In this document: piece after piece, positions 53,397 to 61,227 of the stretch
How positions within the stretch are numbered: position 1 is the stretch's first letter
Layout: every line of letters begins with the position of its first letter
NCBI GenBank assembly: GCA_049510975.1
Contig: JBEKYM010000006.1
Location: 1-64,000 of the forward strand
Length of the DNA stretch: 64,000 nucleotides
DNA from: JAKACA01 sp049510975
Lineage (GTDB): Bacteria > Actinomycetota > Acidimicrobiia > Acidimicrobiales > Bog-793
Direction of reading: 5' to 3'
Translations under genes and position numbers: made by a program
The notes under the pieces: generated by a model
What the model was told of the DNA's origin: nothing
The model's input: the letters and a program-made list of their open reading frames with translations, nothing else
Database searches by the model: none

Positions 53397-54667
53397 TCGG
53401 CTCGCCCTTTGCGGACAAGCCGGATCCGGGCATGACGACGCGCGCCCGTTTGCGGGTGGGCCTCCGCCGCCTGCTGGCCTCGGGCCCGATCGGCTCGGCC
53501 CGGCGCCGCCTCCGGGTGCTGCCGAAGGCGTTGCGGATCGGCATCGGCGTCGTCGTGGCCGCCCTCGTGGCGGCGCTCGTATGGATCGCCGTCCCCGCCA
53601 GCCCGACGATGCAGCTGACAGCCGAATTCGCCGAGGCGCCCGGCCTGTTCGCCGGCAATTACGTCGACGTGCTCGGCGTCCCCGTCGGCAAGATCACGGC
53701 CGTCACCCCCGGCCCGAACGACGTCGCCGTGCAGATGCAGATATCGGGAAACGTCGCCGTTCCCGTCGATGCCCACGCCGTGCTCGAGGCGCCGGCGGTC
53801 GTGAACGACCGTTTCGTGCAGCTCGTCCCCGCCTACGACGGCGGCCCCCGGCTCGCCGACGGCGCCGTCATCCCCATGTCTCGCACGGCCACGCCGGTGT
53901 CGGTCGATCAGATCGTCGACACGCTCGACACGCTCGCGAAAGCCCTCGGGCCGTCCGGCGCCAACCACAACGGGGCCGTCTCGGAATTGCTGCACAGTCT
54001 GGCGCAGACCTTCGGGCACAACGGCTCGCAGCTGCACCAGGTCATCGCTTCGGCCAGCTCCGCCCTCACCGGGTTCGCCTCCCACCCAGCAGAGCTGGCT
54101 GCCGCCTTGAACAACCTCGGGAAGCTCACGCAAGCGGCCGCCTCCAACACCTCCCTCTATGAAGCCTTTGCCGGCAACCTGGCGACGGTGAGCTCGAGCC
54201 TGGCTTCCGACGATTCCGACATCGGGGTGGCGCTGCACGAGCTGCAGGAGACGCTCGGCCAGATCGCCGGTTTCGTGCAGGACAACCAGTCGACCATCGG
54301 TGCCAGCGTGCGCAATCTCGACGCCTTCGCCAACGCACTGGCCACCCAGCAGCGGCAGCTCGCCACCGTATTCGACATCGGTCCGCTCACCTTGCAGAAC
54401 CTGACGAACGCCATCGACCCGGACGCGGCCGGCGGGGCGGCCCTCAAGGCCCGTTACGACGCCATGACCGGGTCGATGAACCTCGTCAACACCGTCTGCG
54501 GCAGCTCGCTGCTGCGTGGCCTCGTGCTCGCCACCAACCCGAAGGAGCGCACCGAGCTCGACCTCGACTGCCTCCTCAATGACGCCCTCGGCTCCCTCAG
54601 CACGCCGCCAGATGCCTCCAGCGGGCCGGATCTCTCGCTCCACCACCTGATCGCGAGCGGCGGGTGA
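53393..54667 (+). CDS. mceD: Mce-family lipid-transport protein D
   Basis: 424 aa from GTG at 53393, overlapping the previous stop by GTGA. A longer basic cytosolic N-terminus (about 50 residues) precedes the anchor (IGIGVVVAALVAALVWIAVP). The MCE domain lies at about 65-145 (LTAEFAEAPGLFAGNYVDVL, GVPVGKITAVTPGPNDVAVQ), followed by helical repeats (GLFGHNGSQLHQVIASAS-like). The C-terminal section has TVCGSSLLRGLVLATNPKER and a second Cys (DLDCLLND). It completes position D in the operon order. Confidence 0.9.
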   Translation: MIGSPFADKPDPGMTTRARLRVGLRRLLASGPIGSARRRLRVLPKALRIGIGVVVAALVAALVWIAVPASPTMQLTAEFAEAPGLFAGNYVDVLGVPVGKITAVTPGPNDVAVQMQISGNVAVPVDAHAVLEAPAVVNDRFVQLVPAYDGGPRLADGAVIPMSRTATPVSVDQIVDTLDTLAKALGPSGANHNGAVSELLHSLAQTFGHNGSQLHQVIASASSALTGFASHPAELAAALNNLGKLTQAAASNTSLYEAFAGNLATVSSSLASDDSDIGVALHELQETLGQIAGFVQDNQSTIGASVRNLDAFANALATQQRQLATVFDIGPLTLQNLTNAIDPDAAGGAALKARYDAMTGSMNLVNTVCGSSLLRGLVLATNPKERTELDLDCLLNDALGSLSTPPDASSGPDLSLHHLIASGG

Positions 54668-55776
54668 AACGGACGCGGTTGCGGCCGGCCGCCGCCGGCC
54701 TCCTGGCGTCCGCCCTCCTGCTGGCGGGCTGCGGCCTCGGGCTGCAGTCGATGCCAAAGCTCGGCACGCTGAGCGGTCCGGTCTACGAGGTGCGGGCCGA
54801 GTTCGCCAACGTCCTCAACCTCCCCGACGACGCCCAGGTGCGCTACGGGTCGGCCGTCGTCGGCCAGGTCGGCTCGATCACGACGACCGACTTCCGGGCC
54901 GACCTCGTGCTCGACATCCGCAAGGGCGTGCTGCTGCCGGTCGGGACGACGGCACAGGTGCGTTTCGACAGCCCGCTCGGCGACGAGTTCGTCCTCTTGC
55001 AGCCGCCGGCGCCGAGCTCACACCCGCGATGGTTGACGAACGGGACCCTGCTGACGGAGGCGCAAACGAGCACGGCGCCGAGCGTCGAGGACACGCTGGC
55101 CGCCCTCGCGGTCGTGCTGAACGGCGGCGGCCTCAACCAACTCGAAACGATCGTCAGCCAACTGAACGACACCTTCACCGGCAACCAGCCGCAGATGCGC
55201 AGCCTGCTCGGCCAGCTCGGCACGGATCTCAAGTCGCTGAACGCCCATCGGGGCGATCTCGACGCCGCCCTCGGCGCCATCGCCCACCTGTCGTCGGAGC
55301 TGAACACCGGCAGCAACGTCATCGCCTCTGCCATCGAGTCCATCGCGCCGGCAACCGGGGTGCTCGCAAGTGAGAACACCGACCTTCGCCACTTCCTCAC
55401 TCAGCTGACTCGCCTCAGCTCGGCGGCCGACAGCATCATCGCCAAGACGAGCACGGCGGCCATCAACGACGCCCAACAGCTCCTGCCCGTCGTGAACCAG
55501 CTCGTCGGCGTCGAGACGAAAATCGGCCCCGACCTGCAGGACATCGCTAACTTCGAATCGTCCACCGCCAAGGTGGCTCCGGGCAACTACCTGCAGGTGT
55601 CGGTGACACTCCGGATACTCCTGAACGGCAGCCCGGAGGAGCCGGCCGGCAGCGGAGGCGTCGTGGCCTCCGTGATGACTTCGCCGAGCGGACCGGCAAC
55701 GAACGGCGGCAGCGAGTCGACCACGTCGGCCAGCTCGAGAGCCGTGTCGGCCCTGCTCGAAAGTGGGCTCCCATGA
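54664..55776 (+). CDS. mceE: Mce-family lipoprotein E (LprK-like)
   Basis: 370 aa, GTG start overlapping mceD by GTGA. Unlike its neighbours it has a lipoprotein signal, LLASALLLAGC, as the E-position Mce lipoproteins of mycobacteria do. The MCE domain is at about 40-120 (YEVRAEFANVLNLPDDAQVR, YGSAVVGQVGSITTTDFRAD, FDSPLGDEFVLLQPP), followed by the helical part and a Gly/Ser-rich C-terminus. Its position and lipobox support the letter assignment. Confidence 0.92.
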   Translation: MKRTRLRPAAAGLLASALLLAGCGLGLQSMPKLGTLSGPVYEVRAEFANVLNLPDDAQVRYGSAVVGQVGSITTTDFRADLVLDIRKGVLLPVGTTAQVRFDSPLGDEFVLLQPPAPSSHPRWLTNGTLLTEAQTSTAPSVEDTLAALAVVLNGGGLNQLETIVSQLNDTFTGNQPQMRSLLGQLGTDLKSLNAHRGDLDAALGAIAHLSSELNTGSNVIASAIESIAPATGVLASENTDLRHFLTQLTRLSSAADSIIAKTSTAAINDAQQLLPVVNQLVGVETKIGPDLQDIANFESSTAKVAPGNYLQVSVTLRILLNGSPEEPAGSGGVVASVMTSPSGPATNGGSESTTSASSRAVSALLESGLP

Positions 55777-56861
55777 GGCGATCGAACGTCGGACCGATCC
55801 TCGGGCTCGTGGCGACCGTGATCGCCGGCTTCTCCTACATCCTCTTCGGCGTGCTCGGTTGGGGGATCGGGGCTCAGCGCTTCCCCGTCACGGCCGTGCT
55901 CGCCCGTGCCGGCGGCATCTACCCGGAGGCGGACGTCACCTACCGCGGGGTCGCCGTCGGTGAGGTCGTCGGGCTGAAGCTCTCACCAGGGCATGTCGAG
56001 GTGGAACTGGCGATCGATCCGGGTACGAAGATCCCGGTGGACTCGACAGCCGCAGTGAAGGAGCTCACTGGCATCGGCGAGCAATACCTCGACCTCGTGC
56101 CCCGCGCCAGCCACGGTCCTTTCCTGCACGCCGGGTCGGTCATCGCCGAGCCGAACACCTCCGTGCCGACGTCGATCAACACGCTCCTCATCGACTTCGG
56201 CAAGCTGCTCGGCTCGGTCAAGACCTCCGACATCGTGACCCTCAACGCCGGCCTCTCGAGCGGGCTCGGTGGGCTCGGGCCGCAGTTACGGGCGCTCGTG
56301 ACCGAGGGCTCGAACCTCGTGAGCGCCCTCCGAGCCTCACAGGCCGAGACGGTCGAGCTGCAGATCGGGGGTCACCTGGTGCTGAGCACGGCACTCACGA
56401 CGAGCTCTGAGTTCTCCAAGTTCTCCGCCTCGCTGGCGGCGTTGACCGGTCAGCTCAAATCGTCGAACCTCGACCTGCGTGCGCTGTTGGCCAACGGTGA
56501 CGCCTTCGAGAACGAGTTCTCCAAGCTGCTCTCGGCCGACACCCCCTCGCTCGAGGCCCTCATCGACAACTCCGCCACTGTGCTCAGCACAGCTGCGGCG
56601 CGCAACCCGGCGATCCGGGCGCTCTTCCAGGCCCTGCCCGTGTTCGCCGGCGACCTCGCCTCGGTGTCGGCGGGCGGAGAGATCCGGAGCGAGCTGACCT
56701 ACAACACCGCCGACCCTGTCTGCCCGTACGTGTCCGGCAGCGCCATGGCTGCTCCCACCGCCCAAACGGGCGCGCCGAACCTCTCGCTCCCTTGTTTGCT
56801 GTCAGCTCCCGACCTCCTACAACGGGGAGTGTCGGCCGTTCCCGGAGGTAGCAATGGCTAA
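55773..56861 (+). CDS. mceF: Mce-family lipid-transport protein F
   Basis: 362 aa, ATGA overlap with mceE. Anchor near ILGLVATVIAGFSYILFGVL; MCE domain at about 35-115 (ARAGGIYPEADVTYRGVAVG, EVVGLKLSPGHVEVELAIDP, ELTGIGEQYLDLVPRA), with YRGVAVGEV typical for F-type proteins. The helical region and a C-terminal Cys pair (DPVCPYVS and LSLPCLLS) follow. It ends 8 bp inside the next gene. Confidence 0.92.
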   Translation: MRRSNVGPILGLVATVIAGFSYILFGVLGWGIGAQRFPVTAVLARAGGIYPEADVTYRGVAVGEVVGLKLSPGHVEVELAIDPGTKIPVDSTAAVKELTGIGEQYLDLVPRASHGPFLHAGSVIAEPNTSVPTSINTLLIDFGKLLGSVKTSDIVTLNAGLSSGLGGLGPQLRALVTEGSNLVSALRASQAETVELQIGGHLVLSTALTTSSEFSKFSASLAALTGQLKSSNLDLRALLANGDAFENEFSKLLSADTPSLEALIDNSATVLSTAAARNPAIRALFQALPVFAGDLASVSAGGEIRSELTYNTADPVCPYVSGSAMAAPTAQTGAPNLSLPCLLSAPDLLQRGVSAVPGGSNG

Positions 56862-57591
56862 TGCCCGCAGGACGTCCGGTTCGACCCTTCAGCGATCGGC
56901 GGTCAGCGATCACGCCCTCGCCACAAGCCGGCGCCTGGTGGCGCTGAGCGGGGAGGCAGTCGCTACCGAAGCGCTGCTCGAGGAGCTGGAACCGGTTGCA
57001 CCGGTTGCACCGGTTGCACCGGCGGAGGCGGAGGCACCGGCGGAGGCGGCGGAGGTGCTCGGGGTCGACGACGCCACCGTCGTGCCGGCCAAGCTTGGCA
57101 GGGTCCGCTGGCTCATCGGGCGGAAGTGGTACATCGTCGCCCTCCTCGTCATCGCCGCGCTCGTTGCCTTCCTCGTCGTGGCGGAGTCCGATCTCACGAA
57201 GGACAACGCCGTCAACAACGCCCGCACGAGCGCTCTCGCAGCCGCCCGCACGGATGCCGTCGAGCTCGGCAGCTACAACTACCGCCACCTCAGCGCGGAC
57301 TTCGGCATCGTGAAAAGCCACTCGACGCCGTCGTTCCGGGCCAGCTTCACGCAGTCGTCCGACTCGCTCGCGAGCCTCCTCGCCAAATATCACGCCACGG
57401 CCAGAGCCACCGTCGTGGCGGCCGGCATCGTCTCGGCCTCGACGAGCAAAGCGGTCGTCCTCGTCTTCTTGAACCAAACGGTGTCGAACACCTCGAAGTC
57501 GGGCGGCCCCTCCACCGACCACAGCCGCGTCGAGATCACCCTGCTGAACGTGAACGGCCGCTGGCTCATCGACAAGGTGAACCTGCAGTGA
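56854..57591 (+). CDS. Mce-associated membrane protein
   Basis: 245 aa. An N-terminal cytosolic part contains an Ala/Pro/Glu/Val-rich stretch (EELEPVAPVAPVAPAEAEAP), then one transmembrane helix (YIVALLVIAALVAFLVVAES). The outer domain NNARTSALAAARTDAVELGS, NYRHLSADFGIVKSHSTPSF, and the end NVNGRWLIDKVNL match the small Mas-type proteins found after mceF in mycobacteria and rhodococci, which have an NTF2-like fold. It overlaps mceF by 8 bp and the next gene by GTGA. It probably stabilises the Mce complex. Confidence 0.87.
   Translation: MANARRTSGSTLQRSAVSDHALATSRRLVALSGEAVATEALLEELEPVAPVAPVAPAEAEAPAEAAEVLGVDDATVVPAKLGRVRWLIGRKWYIVALLVIAALVAFLVVAESDLTKDNAVNNARTSALAAARTDAVELGSYNYRHLSADFGIVKSHSTPSFRASFTQSSDSLASLLAKYHATARATVVAAGIVSASTSKAVVLVFLNQTVSNTSKSGGPSTDHSRVEITLLNVNGRWLIDKVNLQ
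56992..57018 (+). repeat. 9-bp in-frame tandem repeat, three copies
   Basis: CCGGTTGCA three times in a row (56992-57018) plus a partial CCGG. It encodes the Pro-Val-Ala repeats in the cytosolic part of the Mce-associated protein; copy-number change would keep the frame. Confidence 0.95.
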
Positions 57592-58310
57592 GACACGAGG
57601 CCATGCCTCCGTTGGGTGTGGCCGCGGTGCTCGTGCTGGCCGTGGGCTGCCTGACCTTGCTCGGGCCGTCCGTGCTCGCCAGCGCCGGATCACCGGCCGG
57701 CGCCACCAACTGCCCGCGTCCCACGTGGCCGCCCAACCACCCCTACCAGCTCGCCTTCAGCGGATCGCTGAGCGGCCACCTCTCCCTCACGAGCACGCCC
57801 GTCGGAGCCATCACCTTCCCGCCGATCACAGGGACGTTCTGCGGGCTGCTCGAGCTGCCGAGCGAAGCCGCCGTCGTGCAGCCGGCCAACCTCGGCTTCG
57901 CCCCCATCGACGTCTCCTTCGCACGCGCCATCGTGCCTGCCGCCGTCGAGGCCACCGCTCCGAGCATCGGAACCGTCGCCGACCATGCGGCCACCGGCGG
58001 CGGCCTCAACTTGCAGTTGACTGCCCCCATCGCCGCCCGGACAGGTCTGCTCGGCGTCGAGTGCCTGCTGCCCGTCCAGTTGACGCTCAGCACCGCCGGC
58101 CCGGGCGGCGAAGCACTCAGCGGGCCGCTGTCCAGCGCCACGGCGACGTTGGTGGCAAGCGGCTTTGCGATCGGCTCTGCGCAGAGCACCGGGGCGGGCG
58201 GGACCTGCCCCGGCTACCTGGCCGAGCATGTCGACAGCCTGCTCGGCCTTCCCAACTCCCATACGAGCACGAGCGTCCAGGTGAGGCTCGACATCTCGCT
58301 CCAGCAGTAG
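57588..58310 (+). CDS. secreted Mce-locus protein, four-cysteine family (copy 1)
   Basis: 240 aa from GTG at 57588 (GTGA overlap with the previous stop); the frame is open further upstream but inside the preceding gene. The signal peptide (VAAVLVLAVGCLTLLGP) ends near LASAGS. Mature Cys are in NCPRPTW, FCGLLELP, ECLLPVQL and TCPGYLA. The C-terminal half SGPLSSATATLVASGFAIGS, then SLLGLPNSHTSTSVQVRLDI, is nearly parallel to the next gene's GPLQDATATLVASGFTIP and LLNLPNDHTTMVAKLHLSV. No known family is recognised; it probably acts outside the membrane with the Mce complex (inference). Confidence 0.78.
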   Translation: MRHEAMPPLGVAAVLVLAVGCLTLLGPSVLASAGSPAGATNCPRPTWPPNHPYQLAFSGSLSGHLSLTSTPVGAITFPPITGTFCGLLELPSEAAVVQPANLGFAPIDVSFARAIVPAAVEATAPSIGTVADHAATGGGLNLQLTAPIAARTGLLGVECLLPVQLTLSTAGPGGEALSGPLSSATATLVASGFAIGSAQSTGAGGTCPGYLAEHVDSLLGLPNSHTSTSVQVRLDISLQQ

Positions 58311-58322
58311 GAGGGGCCGACG

Positions 58323-59171
58323 ATGAGACCTATCGACGGCGCCGGCGAGACGGCACGCCCGCCATCGCCGCCAAGGCGCCGCATCGTGACAGCGGCCCTG
58401 CTTCTCTCGGCCATCGTCACCGTCCCCCTCGTGTCGGTGGCACGCGGGCGCGAGGCCCGAACGAGCACGCCGCCGGCGGCACTCACGGCGGAGGGGACGA
58501 CGACCACGACCGCCCCGATCGTCCCTCCGCCCCACTGCCCGTCCGCCACGAACCCGCCCGGCAGCCCGTACCAGGTGGCCGTCTCGGCAACGCTCAAGGC
58601 GCAGCTGACGATCGTCGGCCTCGTGACCACCCAGACCAAGCCGGCAGTCATGCCACACATCGTCTCGGACCTCTGCGGCCTCCTGCTGCTGCCGAACGAG
58701 TCGACGACGGTGACCCCGAGCGACACGACCTTTGCAAACCCGACGCTCATCAACATCCCGACGGGCGCCAAGATCCCACCGGTGCAGCACGACTACGTCG
58801 ACTTGTCCCTGGCGGCCCCGAGCACCGCCACCGTGGCGCCGCAACCAGCCTCGGACGGGGGCCTCAACCTCTCCATCACCGCCGAGGTGGAGACCCTCGC
58901 CTACGAAGGGACGCCGGGGCCGAGCGCGCCGGCGTGCACCGACGGACCCGTCGACGTCACACTCACGACGAATGCCCCGGGAGGCATGCCGCTGCAGGGG
59001 CCGCTGCAGGACGCCACCGCAACGTTGGTGGCGTCGGGTTTCACCATTCCGGCAAGCACCGACACGAGCACCCGCTGCGGAATCTTCGGACCTCAGATCA
59101 ACTACCTCTTGAACCTGCCCAACGATCACACGACGATGGTTGCGAAGCTGCACCTGTCGGTGTCCGACTGA
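58323..59171 (+). CDS. secreted Mce-locus protein, four-cysteine family (copy 2)
   Basis: 282 aa. N-terminal signal/anchor helix (IVTAALLLSAIVTVPLVSVA, about residues 21-40), then a Thr-rich linker (TAEGTTTTTAPIVPPP). Four Cys in HCPSATN, LCGLLLLP, ACTDGPVD and RCGIFGP align with those of the preceding protein, and the tracts ATATLVASGF and LPNDHTT are shared. The CGLL-(E/L)LP block is common to both. The family also appears at 46613. It is placed 12 bp after its paralogue and 16 bp before the ATPase gene. Function unknown. Confidence 0.78.
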   Translation: MRPIDGAGETARPPSPPRRRIVTAALLLSAIVTVPLVSVARGREARTSTPPAALTAEGTTTTTAPIVPPPHCPSATNPPGSPYQVAVSATLKAQLTIVGLVTTQTKPAVMPHIVSDLCGLLLLPNESTTVTPSDTTFANPTLINIPTGAKIPPVQHDYVDLSLAAPSTATVAPQPASDGGLNLSITAEVETLAYEGTPGPSAPACTDGPVDVTLTTNAPGGMPLQGPLQDATATLVASGFTIPASTDTSTRCGIFGPQINYLLNLPNDHTTMVAKLHLSVSD

Positions 59172-59187
59172 GCGCAGAAGGGATCGC

Positions 59188-60072
59188 ATGCTGCCCGTGC
59201 TCCAACAGAGCCTGCCCGAGGCCGCCCCGAGCGAGGCGATGATCTCGCTGCGTGGCGTCACGAAGTCGTTTCGCCATCACACCGTGCTCGAGGACATCAC
59301 CTTCGACGTACCTCGCGGCAAGATCACCGCCATCCTCGGCCCGTCGGGCACCGGCAAGTCCGTGCTGCTGAAGAACATCCTTGGGCTCCTGCGCCCCGAC
59401 TTCGGGCAGATCTGGGTGGACGGCCAGCCCATCGTGGGGTTGCGCGAGCGGCAGTTGAACGAGATCCGCAAGCGTTTCGGCGTCCTGTTCCAAGACGGCG
59501 CCCTCTTCGGCTCGATGGATCTGTACGACAACATCGCCTTCCCGCTGCGCGAACACACGCGCATGACCGAGCAGGACGTCGCCGCCCGCGTGCACGAGAA
59601 CGCCGAGCTCGTGGGCCTGATGGACCATCTCCACAAGCTGCCGGGCGAGGTTTCCGGCGGGATGCGCAAGCGGGCGGGGCTCGCACGCGCCATGGTCACT
59701 CGGCCCGAGATCGTCTTGTTCGACGAGCCAGATTCGGGCCTCGACCCGGTGCGGGTCGCCTACCTCGACGAGCTCGTCGTCACGGCGCAGCGAGAGACGG
59801 GAGCGACGTTCTTCATCATCACCCACAACATCGCCTCGACCCTGCGGACGGCTGACTACATCGGCGTCCTCTTCCGTTCCCATCTCGTGAAGTTCGCCAG
59901 CAAAGCCGAGATGATCGACGTCGACGACCCGATCATCCGCCAATTCCTCGGCGGCAGGACCGAGGGACCGATCGGCATGGACGAGATGGCCGACGAGGAG
60001 GAGCCGGACGTGCCGGCGGCGAACGAGCTTGCCGAGAAGCTGCGAGCGGCCTGGCAGACGCCGCCCGGCTAG
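59188..60072 (+). CDS. mlaF: MlaF/Mkl-type ABC ATPase of the Mce transporter
   Basis: 294 aa from ATG at 59188 with AGAAGGGA upstream. Walker A GPSGTGKSVLLKN, Q-loop LFQDGALFGSMDLYDN, signature VSGGMRKRAGLARAM, Walker B EIVLFDEPDSGLDPV and H-loop FIITHN are all intact. The GxMRKR form of the signature and ALFGSM are typical of MlaF/Mkl ATPases. An acidic C-terminal extension follows the core. In mycobacteria Mkl (MceG) is encoded apart from mce operons; here it is the last gene of the operon. Confidence 0.95.
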   Translation: MLPVLQQSLPEAAPSEAMISLRGVTKSFRHHTVLEDITFDVPRGKITAILGPSGTGKSVLLKNILGLLRPDFGQIWVDGQPIVGLRERQLNEIRKRFGVLFQDGALFGSMDLYDNIAFPLREHTRMTEQDVAARVHENAELVGLMDHLHKLPGEVSGGMRKRAGLARAMVTRPEIVLFDEPDSGLDPVRVAYLDELVVTAQRETGATFFIITHNIASTLRTADYIGVLFRSHLVKFASKAEMIDVDDPIIRQFLGGRTEGPIGMDEMADEEEPDVPAANELAEKLRAAWQTPPG

Positions 60073-60171
60073 CCGGCTGTCTGTGCCGAGCGCCGCGCCG
60101 TCAAATGGTCGCCGGCGGGCGGTTTGGCGGCGCGCCTCGGGGGGTTACCGACGAGAGCGTCCGCTCGCCCC

Positions 60172-61161
60172 TCACGGCTGCAGCGTCACCTGGCCGCCGG
60201 CGGCTACGTCGCCGGGCCGCCTGACCCAGGCATACCAGCGAGCCCAATCCGGGTGGCTGTCGTGCGACAACCGCGAGAAATCGCCATCGTCGAACCACTG
60301 CCCCTGCTTGGTGCAGGGCACGGCGGGATAGGAGATCTCGAGGAGGGCGCCGCCCACCATGACGATGGCGCCGGGACGCATCGACGACCAGTCGAGGCCA
60401 GCCACGGTCAGGTTCTCGCCCGCACAACCAGGGGCGATGGGGTGGCCGGCGGCGGCAAGCTCGGCGATGACCTCTGCCGACCACAGGCAGAGCGCTTGGA
60501 AGGGTCGGCCGTGGTGGGTCCGGTCGGCTTGACGATCAGCGTCGAGTCCTCGCCAGCCGATCCGGCCGGCCGGCACCTCCGACTTCGGCACACCACCGTC
60601 GGAGACGTTGATCCGGAGGACCGAGCCGACGCCTGGTGGTGTGCCGACGCCGAGGGCAGCGAGCCCCCGCGAGACGTCCATGAAGTGGTGGCTGGCGTCG
60701 TGGGCAGCATGCAGCACCGCCGCTCGCGCTTCGATCGGGCCGGCGGGCATACGGCCGACGTTGCCCCAAGGTGCTCCCGACGACTGCGCCAGAAGAGCAA
60801 GGGCGTCGCCTTCGGCCTCGAGGCGGTCGAGGACGTCGACGGGATCGAGTCGTGCCGGCACGTCGCCTGCAGAAGCCGCCGGGCCGTCGGCCACGGCCTC
60901 GAGGAGGCAACCGTCCTTCGCCAGGATCTGCTCGACCCCGCGCCGGATGGTCCGCGTAACGCCGGCGGTGTGCTCCCCGTACTCGAGCGTCGACCACACG
61001 CCGGGTGACGGCCGGCGGTTGAGGTCGGAGGCGTCCACGCCGGCCGTCGCCAGGCGCCACCAGTAGCCGAGGGCGTCGAAGAGCGTGTGGGCGTCCCGCA
61101 CGGTCCAGTCAACGGCGCGAAAACCGCATTCAGAGCACTCCTCCCCCGTGTCGCCGTCCAT
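60172..61161 (-). CDS. DinB-like domain fused to a MOSC domain
   Basis: 329 aa from ATG at 61161; the GTG one codon upstream is less likely. The N-terminal part has a CxxC pair (ECSECGFRAVDW) and a DinB/YfiT-type four-helix bundle with metal-type His in VWSTLEYGEHTAGVTRTIRR and HAAHDASHHFMDVSRGL. The C-terminal part is a MOSC domain (PGCAGENLTVAGLDWSSMRP, GALLEISYPAVPCTKQGQWF) with the cysteine typical for molybdenum-cofactor sulfur carriers. Both halves lie in one uninterrupted frame. Role unknown; a thiol- or Moco-linked transfer reaction would fit both domains (inference). Confidence 0.85.
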   Translation of the reverse strand: MDGDTGEECSECGFRAVDWTVRDAHTLFDALGYWWRLATAGVDASDLNRRPSPGVWSTLEYGEHTAGVTRTIRRGVEQILAKDGCLLEAVADGPAASAGDVPARLDPVDVLDRLEAEGDALALLAQSSGAPWGNVGRMPAGPIEARAAVLHAAHDASHHFMDVSRGLAALGVGTPPGVGSVLRINVSDGGVPKSEVPAGRIGWRGLDADRQADRTHHGRPFQALCLWSAEVIAELAAAGHPIAPGCAGENLTVAGLDWSSMRPGAIVMVGGALLEISYPAVPCTKQGQWFDDGDFSRLSHDSHPDWARWYAWVRRPGDVAAGGQVTLQP

Positions 61162-61227
61162 CACTCCAGCATGCTCGCTCGGACGACGGCGAGGCCGGCA
61201 CGCGGCCCGTACCAGCCGGGTGCTCGG

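Noticed and set aside
25433..60136. A 16-bp match, CGGTTTGGCGGCGCGC, after kbl and after the Mce ATPase gene
   Set aside because: In such GC-rich DNA one shared 16-mer in 64 kb is close to chance, and flanking sequences do not match; not an attachment site pair.
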